A stretch of 6,353 bases of DNA from Piscirickettsiaceae bacterium (lineage in GTDB: Bacteria > Pseudomonadota > Gammaproteobacteria > Thiomicrospirales > Thiomicrospiraceae): the NCBI GenBank assembly GCA_027019045.1, contig JALUXI010000262.1:1-6353 (forward strand). Direction: 5' to 3'. Below are positions 1 to 5,538 of this stretch, one piece after another. The position numbers and the translations under genes were made by a program. The notes under the pieces were generated by a model. The model was not told the origin of the DNA. It ran no database searches and saw nothing but the letters and a program-made list of their open reading frames with translations. The stretch's first letter is position 1. Every line of letters begins with the position of its first letter.

Positions 1-1166
1 TAGGCTTTGACTCGCTTTCTAAACAGTTGAATGGCCAGTATCCACAGTAGGAGGGCATAACCTGTGAGAATAGTGAGGTTGGCACCCAATTCCGACCAGT
101 TTTGGCCTTTGAGGAAGCTGCCCCAGACGATCTGCAGTTGGTAGTAGGCGGGGAAGAGGTGTGCTTGGATTTGTGCTTCGGGTCCCATGGAGTGGATAGG
201 CATCATGAGGCCTGAATACATCATGCCTGGAATCATGGTGCCAAGCATGGCGATGAGGGCAGCGGCGGCTTGGGACTGGGTGAAGGTGGAGATGAGCAGC
301 CCAATGCCCGCCGCACAGGTGACATAGATCAGCGAGGCGAGGAGGTAGAAGAGGGGATCTCCTTTAAAGGGGACATTGAATAACCATAGGGCGGCGAGGG
401 TGAGAATGAGGGTGTTGACAAAGGAGATGACCACATAGGGGAGGAGTTTACCGGTAATAAATTCGGCACGGGTAACCGTGCTGGCATAGATGTTGTAAAT
501 GGCGCCGCTCTCTTTTTCGCGCACAATGCCCAATGCGGTCAGTAGGGCGGGTGACATCAGCATAATGAGCATAATCATGCCTGAACCTGTTGACCAGATG
601 CTTCGTAGTTCGTTGTTGTATAGGTAGCGGGTTTGTAGGGTAATGGGTTGGATGAGGGTGGCGAGTCGTTGTTGGGAGATGCCTTGAGTTTTGGCCATAA
701 AGGTTTGGAGGTGTTGTTGGTTGAAGTGGGCAATGGTCTCGGAGACATAGCCTTTGACCACTTTGGCGCGGTAGGTGAAGAGGCCGTCGATTTGAGTCTG
801 AACCATGGCGGAGTGTCCCTTTTTGAGATTGGCGGCAAATTGAGGGGGGATGACGAGGAGGAAACGGATGTCCGAACGGTTGAGTAAGGTTTCGCCCGAT
901 TGCACACTCTTGACATGCCCTTTGTAGTCAAAATAGCGAGAGTCGCTGAATGTATGGGTGAGTTCTCGGCTCAAATCGGAGTGGTCTTCATCCACGACCG
1001 CAAAAGGCAGATGTTCGACATCGAAGGTGAGGCCAAAACCGAGGACATACATCAAGGCCAATGGAAAAATAAAGGCCATGACTAGATAAACTTTATCTCG
1101 CCAAATCTCTTTGTTCTCTTTGAGGGCAACGACGCCGATTTTTTTAAGAGAGGTCTTCATCGACAT
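1..1166 (-). CDS. ABC-2 type exporter permease, RbbA C-terminal-domain-like (3' end at window edge)
   Basis: Inner-membrane permease subunit of an ABC exporter, expected to work with the tandem ATPase encoded just upstream. Reading from ATG at 1166 gives 388 residues; the last two bases in the window are TA, so the stop (TAA or TAG) probably needs one more base beyond the edge. Layout: cytoplasmic start, a membrane helix near 27-48, a periplasmic domain of about 145 residues, then five hydrophobic segments near 196-215, 241-264, 272-295, 299-320 and 361-381. The ABC-2 hallmark VREKESGAIYNIYAS (215-229) is clear. The stretches FDVEHLPFAVVDEDH (48-62) and FNVPFKG (263-269) resemble the permease part of E. 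coli RbbA more than YbhS or YbhR; this comparison is from memory. The start at 1166 is preferred over the in-frame ATG at 1160 because AAGGAG sits 6 nt upstream of it. The start overlaps the ATPase gene by 23 bp. A second permease gene is expected beyond the left edge. Cargo unknown. Confidence 0.9.
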   Translation of the reverse strand, partial: MSMKTSLKKIGVVALKENKEIWRDKVYLVMAFIFPLALMYVLGFGLTFDVEHLPFAVVDEDHSDLSRELTHTFSDSRYFDYKGHVKSVQSGETLLNRSDIRFLLVIPPQFAANLKKGHSAMVQTQIDGLFTYRAKVVKGYVSETIAHFNQQHLQTFMAKTQGISQQRLATLIQPITLQTRYLYNNELRSIWSTGSGMIMLIMLMSPALLTALGIVREKESGAIYNIYASTVTRAEFITGKLLPYVVISFVNTLILTLAALWLFNVPFKGDPLFYLLASLIYVTCAAGIGLLISTFTQSQAAAALIAMLGTMIPGMMYSGLMMPIHSMGPEAQIQAHLFPAYYQLQIVWGSFLKGQNWSELGANLTILTGYALLLWILAIQLFRKRVKA

Positions 1167-3099
1167 GAGCGGCTCCTTTTTCAAGTGTGGCGATAAAGAC
1201 ATCTTCTAGACTTGGAGGCAAGACCCAGTGGGCGAGGACGGGAATCTGCGCAGAGGAAAGGCGGGCTTGTGCATGCTGAAATGTCTCTTCAGGAGACTGA
1301 CTGAAGAGATGCACTTCATTGCCAAAGAGCGCACATTCGTAGCCTGCCTGTTGCAAAATGCGCTGGGCATCATAGGGGTGTTTAACCAGCAGACTGAGCA
1401 CTTGTCCTTTTTCTGCTTGCAATTGCTGCTTCAGTGCCAAGGGTGTGCCATGGGCAATGAGCCGACCGGCTTGCATCAGTCCTAATCGATGGCAGTGTTC
1501 GGCTTCTGTCATGTAATGGGTGGTGATGAGAATTGCCACGGACTGAGTTTGTAGGATATTTTGTAGTATGTCCCAAAATTTAAGGCGACCAAGGGGGTCA
1601 ACGCCAGAAGTGGGTTCATCTAAAAATAGCACTTTGGGCTGATGCAGTAAGGCACAGCCGAGTGCAAGGCGTTGGCGCTTGCCCATGGGAAGGGATTTGG
1701 CTAGGGCTTGAGGCGGAAGGTGTCCCATTTCCAATGCCCAGTCGATGCGTTGTTTGAGTGATGGACCTTTTAGGCCATAGATTTGCCCAAATAGTTGTAG
1801 GTTCTCTTGTACGGTGAGGTCAAGATAGAGGGAGAAGGCTTGGGATAGATAACCAATCTGATGGCGAATCTTGATGCCGCCATGGCGCATATCGATGCCC
1901 GCAACTTCGCCGTGTCCAGCAGTGGGGGGAAGAATGCCGGTAAGCATTTTAATTGCGGTGCTTTTGCCTGCACCATTGGCACCGAGGAGACCAAAAATTT
2001 CGCCTTCTTGGACTTCAAAGCTGAGATGATCTACTGCGGTAAAATCATTAAATTTCCGAGTGAGTTGTCGTGCTTGAATCATCGAGGTAGGCGATTTTGA
2101 TGGAGCAGGACTGGGAATTCTGGCATTTTTTAGTTTTTTTTGGGGTGTGTTTTGATGGTTGTTTTGTGTAATCCAGTGGATAAATGCCTGTTCTAGCGTG
2201 AGTGGCAAAATTTGCCGTTTTTGATTTTGATGCTGTTGCCACTGCAGCAGGCTTTGTTGTTGGGCTTGTGTGAGCGGTTGGGTAAAAAAGAGGGTGATTT
2301 GCCATTGATTGCCTAGGTTTTCAATGTGTGGCGGGCTTTCTAGAGGCAGAGGGGGGAGGTCGCTGAGGTTGGGTGACGCTGAGCAGAGGAGCTGGATGCC
2401 TGGGGTGGTCTGTAAGATGGCATCTAGCGTACCGGATTGCAGGATTTTACCTTGGTTGAGGACGGCAAGCTGATGAAAGCGGCTGGCTTCGTCCATATAG
2501 GCGGTGGAGACCAGGGCAGTGATGCCCTCTTCCTGTACGAGGGTGTTGAGAATCTGCCAGAAATCGCGCCGGGAGACAGGGTCAACGCCTGTGGTGGGTT
2601 CGTCGAGAATAATCAGTTGGGGTTGGTGAATAAGGGTGCAGACCAAACCGAGTTTTTGTTTCATGCCACCCGATAGGTGTTTCATGGCGCGCTGGCGGAA
2701 AGGGGTGAGCTGTGTCATCTCCAGCAGTTGTGTTTTACGCTGCATGAGCGTGTCGGCTGGGACTTCTCTGAGTTGGGCAAAAAAGTCGATATTCTCTTCC
2801 ACGCTTAAATCGGGATAGAGGTTGAGCCCGAGTCCTTGGGGCATAAAGCCGAGTTTGGCTTTGATCGCCTCGGCGTCCTTTTCAGTGTGAATCGGTTGTT
2901 GGAATACTTGGACTTCCCCTTCGTCATAAGTCAGGATGCCGGCAATGACTTTCATGAGTGTGCTTTTCCCCGCACCATCAGGGCCGATGAAGCCGTAAAT
3001 TTCACCTGCTTCGACTTCGAGCGAAACATCGTCCACCGCCCAAGACTTTTGTCTGGGATACCGCTTTTTGAATTGTTGAACCGAGATGGCAATGGACAT
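1144..3099 (-). CDS. rbbA: Tandem two-domain ABC exporter ATPase, RbbA-like, without the fused permease domain
   Basis: Cytoplasmic ATPase subunit (651 aa) with two ABC cassettes, powering the neighbouring permease. Cassette 1: Walker A GPDGAGKST (39-47), Q-loop Gln88, signature LSGGMKQKL (142-150), Walker B LIILDEPT (162-169), and STAYMDEA (198-205) where the usual switch histidine is Ala200. Cassette 2: Walker A GANGAGKST (373-381), Gln420, atypical signature LPMGKRQRL (470-478), Walker B VLFLDEPT (490-497), switch His528. Each cassette is followed by a small extra region ending in LEQAFI (302-307) or LEDVFI (631-636). The segment around MPQGLG (86-91), the Ala switch and the LPxG second signature match the ATPase half of E. 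coli RbbA, a protein reported to bind ribosomes. E. coli RbbA is about 911 aa because it also carries a permease; here that part is a separate gene. YbhF is the next-best match. The gene starts 12 bp after the adaptor stop, in the same frame and with no good Shine-Dalgarno, so coupled translation is likely. The symbol is by resemblance; the substrate is unknown. Confidence 0.93.
   Translation of the reverse strand: MSIAISVQQFKKRYPRQKSWAVDDVSLEVEAGEIYGFIGPDGAGKSTLMKVIAGILTYDEGEVQVFQQPIHTEKDAEAIKAKLGFMPQGLGLNLYPDLSVEENIDFFAQLREVPADTLMQRKTQLLEMTQLTPFRQRAMKHLSGGMKQKLGLVCTLIHQPQLIILDEPTTGVDPVSRRDFWQILNTLVQEEGITALVSTAYMDEASRFHQLAVLNQGKILQSGTLDAILQTTPGIQLLCSASPNLSDLPPLPLESPPHIENLGNQWQITLFFTQPLTQAQQQSLLQWQQHQNQKRQILPLTLEQAFIHWITQNNHQNTPQKKLKNARIPSPAPSKSPTSMIQARQLTRKFNDFTAVDHLSFEVQEGEIFGLLGANGAGKSTAIKMLTGILPPTAGHGEVAGIDMRHGGIKIRHQIGYLSQAFSLYLDLTVQENLQLFGQIYGLKGPSLKQRIDWALEMGHLPPQALAKSLPMGKRQRLALGCALLHQPKVLFLDEPTSGVDPLGRLKFWDILQNILQTQSVAILITTHYMTEAEHCHRLGLMQAGRLIAHGTPLALKQQLQAEKGQVLSLLVKHPYDAQRILQQAGYECALFGNEVHLFSQSPEETFQHAQARLSSAQIPVLAHWVLPPSLEDVFIATLEKGAAHVDEDLS
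1173..1178 (-). promoter_or_regulatory. Shine-Dalgarno AAGGAG of the permease gene
   Basis: On the minus strand AAGGAG lies 6 nt before ATG 1166 and 12 nt before ATG 1160, so it selects the first ATG. It lies inside the last codons of the ATPase gene, which suggests translational coupling. Confidence 0.75.
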
Positions 3100-3111
3100 G
3101 ACAGCGACGGA

Positions 3112-4173
3112 TTATTTGATTGCTAGGGTGGCATCAGCAGGCAAGCCTGGGGTGATGCGGTGCTGGGGGTTTTGGTCGAGATAGAGTTTGACAGCATAGA
3201 CCAGTTTGACGCGTTCGTCCTGGGTTTGCACCTCTTTGGGGGTAAATTCTGCTTGAGCGGAGATGTAGCGAACCGTGGCGGGATAAGGGGTGTCTAGGCT
3301 GTCGAATTGAATTTGGGCTTTTTGATTGAGGTAAACTTTGCCGATCTCTTTTTCGGCCACATAGCCTTTCAGGTAGAGTCGGTCGAGATTGACTTCGTCA
3401 AATAGTGCTGCGCCTGGTGCAAGGACTTCACCTTCATGAACAAGCTGTTGGGTAATGGTGCCATCGACGGGGGCGCGGATTTGCATATCGTCTAGCAGAC
3501 TCATCGCCTCCATGAGGGCGGCTTGGGCTTGAAGCGTTTGGGCTTTGATGGCGTTGACTTGTTCTTGTTTGGCTTTGAGCTGTTGCCAGCCGAGCTGTGC
3601 TTCGTTTAAGGCTTTTTGTGCCTGTTCAACGGCGGTTTCAGCGGTGATGCGATTGGCACGAGCGGTTCGATAGGCGAGGGTGGCCTGTTCGGCTTTCTCT
3701 TTATCAATATGCCCTTTTTTAAGCAAGGTTTGTAGGCGTTGCGCATCCTTTTTCATCTGTTTTTCGGTGGCTTGGGCGGCTTTGAGTTGGGCTTGCGCGT
3801 GTTTAAGTGCAGCTTGAGAAGAATCGATTTTGAGGGGAACTTGCTGTTTTAATACGGCGAGATCAGTTTGCGCTGCTTTGTATTGGGCTAAAGCAGCACC
3901 ATAGGCGGCGGCAGCTTGGGTGACTTTAGCTTTGAGTTGGGTGTCGTCTAGCTGGGCAAGTCGCTGACCTGCTTTTATGCTGTCTCCTTCTTGAACAAAC
4001 ACTTGAATCACCTTGCCGCCTGTTTTAGTGGCAGAGAGATAATGGTTGCCTTCCATGCGTCCATTGAGGGTTAAGCTGTTTTTTGAGGTGGGGTGGGCAT
4101 GGTTGAAATAGTAAAATAGAATGAGACCGATGAGGATGAGTGGCAATAACAGGAGCGTGAATTTTTTGGTCAT
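3112..4173 (-). CDS. HlyD/YhiI-type periplasmic adaptor (membrane fusion protein)
   Basis: Periplasmic adaptor (353 aa) anchored in the inner membrane, which should link the ABC exporter to an outer-membrane TolC-like channel. Residues 1-4 (MTKK) are followed by one hydrophobic segment (about 5-23), an uncleaved anchor with no lipobox. A half lipoyl domain follows (about 48-77, GGKVIQVFVQEGDSIKAG), then a long Ala/Gln/Lys-rich coiled-coil hairpin (about 80-228), the second lipoyl half (APVDGTITQQLVHEGEVLAPG, about 234-254), and a beta-barrel region with AEFTPKEVQTQDERVKL (308-324). That last motif is typical of YhiI/YbhG adaptors. The hairpin tip reads RLQTLLKKGHID (146-157), so the TolC-contacting R-L-S pattern has Asp157 instead of Ser. 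Start: ATG 4173 has AAAAGG 8 nt upstream. The in-frame ATG at 4203 would add 10 residues, but it lacks a ribosome site and lies only about 10 nt from the predicted transcript start. First gene of the operon. Confidence 0.93.
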   Translation of the reverse strand: MTKKFTLLLLPLILIGLILFYYFNHAHPTSKNSLTLNGRMEGNHYLSATKTGGKVIQVFVQEGDSIKAGQRLAQLDDTQLKAKVTQAAAAYGAALAQYKAAQTDLAVLKQQVPLKIDSSQAALKHAQAQLKAAQATEKQMKKDAQRLQTLLKKGHIDKEKAEQATLAYRTARANRITAETAVEQAQKALNEAQLGWQQLKAKQEQVNAIKAQTLQAQAALMEAMSLLDDMQIRAPVDGTITQQLVHEGEVLAPGAALFDEVNLDRLYLKGYVAEKEIGKVYLNQKAQIQFDSLDTPYPATVRYISAQAEFTPKEVQTQDERVKLVYAVKLYLDQNPQHRITPGLPADATLAIK

Positions 4174-4181
4174 GATGGATA

Positions 4182-4187
4182 CCTTTT
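4182..4187 (-). promoter_or_regulatory. Shine-Dalgarno AAAAGG of the adaptor gene
   Basis: On the minus strand AAAAGG lies 8 nt before ATG 4173. It supports that start over the longer reading from 4203, which has only an A-rich GCACAAA before it. Confidence 0.6.
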
Positions 4188-4197
4188 TATTCGTATC

Positions 4198-4210
4198 GCA
4201 CATTTTGTGC
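4198..4210. repeat. Short palindrome GCACA-TTT-TGTGC, possible operator
   Basis: A perfect 5-bp inverted repeat with a 3-nt centre. It covers roughly +3 to +15 of the predicted exporter transcript, a position suited to a repressor, and its centre is about 89 bp upstream of the predicted sigma-54 start on the other strand, a distance suited to an enhancer-binding activator. It is not an NtrC box, whose GCAC and GTGC halves are 7 nt apart rather than 5. No regulator gene is visible in the window, so any role is inference. Confidence 0.35.
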
Positions 4211-4219
4211 TAAGCTTTC

Positions 4220-4248
4220 ATTATATCCCTTTTGCAGGTGAAAAAGTT
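4220..4248 (-). promoter_or_regulatory. Putative sigma-70 promoter of the exporter operon
   Basis: The minus strand shows a perfect TATAAT at 4225-4220, about 47 nt before the adaptor ATG, giving a start near 4213 and a leader of about 40 nt. At 17-bp spacing the -35 region (4248-4243) reads AACTTT, a poor match to TTGACA, and there is no extended TG. Such a promoter would be weak alone or would need an activator. Confidence 0.6.
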
Positions 4249-4259
4249 GCCATGCAAAA
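4230..4259. repeat. Inverted repeat TTTTGCA-N16-TGCAAAA
   Basis: Perfect 7-bp arms at 4230-4236 and 4253-4259. The repeat spans about -17 to -46 of the predicted exporter promoter, covering its weak -35 region, so it could be a regulator-binding site. The right arm overlaps the 14-bp palindrome at 4255-4268. The region is A/T-rich, so chance is possible. Confidence 0.35.
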
Positions 4260-4268
4260 TCGATTTTG
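4255..4268. repeat. Perfect 14-bp palindrome CAAAATCGATTTTG
   Basis: Two 7-bp halves with no spacer. Its right end overlaps the first two bases of the sigma-54 -24 element (4267-4272), and it lies at about -42 to -55 of the divergent exporter promoter. That placement could let one dimeric regulator block the chemoreceptor promoter while touching the exporter promoter. No direct evidence of binding. Confidence 0.4.
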
Positions 4269-4282
4269 GCACACCGATTGCT
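4267..4282 (+). promoter_or_regulatory. Sigma-54 (RpoN) -24/-12 promoter of the chemoreceptor gene
   Basis: TGGCAC (4267-4272), five bases, then TTGC (4278-4281) followed by T. This matches the RpoN consensus TGGCAC-N5-TTGC at every defined position, with the invariant GG and GC at correct spacing. Taking C4281 as -12, transcription would start near 4293, giving a leader of about 48 nt to the ATG at 4341. The promoter points at a chemotaxis gene, which fits the sigma-54-dependent flagellar hierarchies known in Vibrio and Pseudomonas. No convincing sigma-70 promoter was found nearby on this strand. Confidence 0.8.
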
Positions 4283-4327
4283 TGCAATTTTACTAGCAAA
4301 TGAAATTGTTTAAAAACGGACAGAACA

Positions 4328-4333
4328 GAGGAA
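4328..4333 (+). promoter_or_regulatory. Shine-Dalgarno GAGGAA of the chemoreceptor gene
   Basis: GAGGAA lies 7 nt before ATG 4341, fixing the start of the chemoreceptor. Confidence 0.8.
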
Positions 4334-4340
4334 GTGAATC

Positions 4341-5468
4341 ATGTTTTTTGGAAAAAAGAAAGAGCAGACACAGCAGGTTGAAGCTTTGCAGCAGGCGTTG
4401 GCGGATAAGGAGCGTGAAAATGCAGAGCTGAAGCAGCAGTTAGCCGCTTGTCAAACGCAGGATCAAGAAGATCGGGCTTGTTGTGAAGAGGCGGAGTCGT
4501 CCCAGAAGTTATTTAAGCCTATTGAGCGTTATACGGATGGCATCTCACTGTTTCAAAAGGGGTTGAATTTGCTAGGACAGCGGTTAGCTGAAGGACGCAA
4601 GGATGTGATTTCGTCTGTGGAAACTTCAATGAAAGCACAAAGTAGCTTGCAAACCATTTCGAAAGGTGTGGAAAAGCTAAGTGATGAAGCACAGCAAACC
4701 GCTGAGCGTGTAGAAATGTTAGAGCAGCGTGCAAATGAGATTGACAATATTATTGTGCTGATTGAGGATATTTCTGCCCAGACGAACTTATTGGCGCTCA
4801 ACGCAGCGATTGAGGCGGCGCGTGCAGGGGAAGCGGGGCGTGGATTTGCGGTGGTGGCAGATGAAGTGCGTACTTTGTCTTCTCGTACTGCCCAAGCTAC
4901 GGCAGATATTTCAAAGCTGGTGAAATTGATTCAAGATGAAGTACGAAATGCTCAAGATGAGATGGAGACCTTGGCCAATCATGCTCAAACATTGGACGAA
5001 GAGGGTAAAGGGGCAAGTGAGGATATTGGCAAGCTGATTTCAGGTAACCAGAAGATGGAACAGGTGATTACCGCAGGTGCGTTACGCAGCTTTGTGAATG
5101 GTGTGAAGGTGGATCATATGGTCTTTAAAGGTAATGTGTATAAAGTCTTTATGGGGTTCACTGAAATGAAACCTGAGGAGTTGGTGGATCACCATCATTG
5201 CCGTTTAGGAAAATGGTATTACGAAGGCGAAGGGGTGGATTGCTATTCTCAGTTGCCTGGTTATGGTAGTTTAGAGGCTCCGCATGCGAAAGTACATGAC
5301 GCAGCGAGAGAGGCGCTGAAGGCATATTATGCAGGCGAATATGATCGAGCGATTGCGAAGTTATTGGAGATGGAAGATGCCAGTGATGAGGTACAAGATG
5401 CATTAGAACAGATTGCCAATGCAGGTGAACAGAATGTTGATATTTTGTGTACTTCGAATAAGCATTAA
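4341..5468 (+). CDS. Soluble methyl-accepting chemotaxis protein with C-terminal CZB zinc-binding domain
   Basis: Cytoplasmic chemoreceptor (375 aa) expected to control the CheA kinase through CheW. There is no signal peptide or membrane segment. Residues about 8-36 form a Gln/Glu-rich coiled coil, followed by cysteines C37, C47 and C48. The signalling hairpin spans about 60-245, with the conserved tip ISAQTNLLALNAAIEAARAG (144-163) running into GRGFAVVADEVRTLSSR (166-182). The C-terminal CZB domain (about 247-330) has His259, Cys287 in HHHCRLGKWYY (284-294), His315 and His319. That is the three-His/one-Cys zinc set of DgcZ and TlpD, with matching spacings of about 28, 28 and 4. CZB receptors are known to sense zinc, and in TlpD oxidants such as hypochlorite, through this cysteine. 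A tail of about 45 residues follows, with no CheR-binding NWETF-like end. The gene appears monocistronic: a sigma-54 promoter before it and a terminator after it. Its ligand is inferred from the family only. Confidence 0.95.
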   Translation: MFFGKKKEQTQQVEALQQALADKERENAELKQQLAACQTQDQEDRACCEEAESSQKLFKPIERYTDGISLFQKGLNLLGQRLAEGRKDVISSVETSMKAQSSLQTISKGVEKLSDEAQQTAERVEMLEQRANEIDNIIVLIEDISAQTNLLALNAAIEAARAGEAGRGFAVVADEVRTLSSRTAQATADISKLVKLIQDEVRNAQDEMETLANHAQTLDEEGKGASEDIGKLISGNQKMEQVITAGALRSFVNGVKVDHMVFKGNVYKVFMGFTEMKPEELVDHHHCRLGKWYYEGEGVDCYSQLPGYGSLEAPHAKVHDAAREALKAYYAGEYDRAIAKLLEMEDASDEVQDALEQIANAGEQNVDILCTSNKH

Positions 5469-5494
5469 AAGTCGTTTTGAAATGAATGAGATGC

Positions 5495-5517
5495 AACCCC
5501 CGAAAGGGGGTTTTTTT
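5495..5517 (+). terminator. Intrinsic terminator after the chemoreceptor gene
   Basis: Stem AACCCCC/GGGGGTT with GAAA loop (5495-5512), running into seven T residues (5511-5517), 26 nt after the stop codon. Outer arms GATGC (5490-5494) and GCATC (5521-5525) also pair. On the minus strand the hairpin is followed by TTGCATC rather than a T run, so it would serve the converging nuclease gene only poorly. Confidence 0.9.
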
Positions 5518-5538
5518 ATGGCATCTTGAAACTTGATT

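Noticed and set aside
1228..3126. Several 60-96-codon open frames antisense to the exporter genes
   Set aside because: They have no Shine-Dalgarno, show no recognisable domain, and are explained by the composition of the opposite-strand genes, which have clear family motifs throughout.
4174..4203. Longer adaptor start at ATG 4203 (adds 10 residues)
   Set aside because: No ribosome site precedes it, it lies about 10 nt from the predicted transcript start, and the added residues are charged and polar ahead of a normal membrane anchor.
4198..4210. NtrC-type enhancer
   Set aside because: NtrC sites have GCAC and GTGC halves 7 nt apart; here they are 5 nt apart.
4253..4280. FliA (sigma-28) flagellar promoter around CACCGATT
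   Set aside because: The -10-like CACCGATT is a poor match to GCCGATAA and no TAAAG-like -35 is present; the sigma-54 element in the same place fits far better.
4285..4308. Inverted repeat CAATTT-N12-AAATTG in the chemoreceptor leader
   Set aside because: Six A/T-rich pairs with a 12-nt loop are easily due to chance, and the stem would be unstable; not enough for a riboswitch or regulator site.
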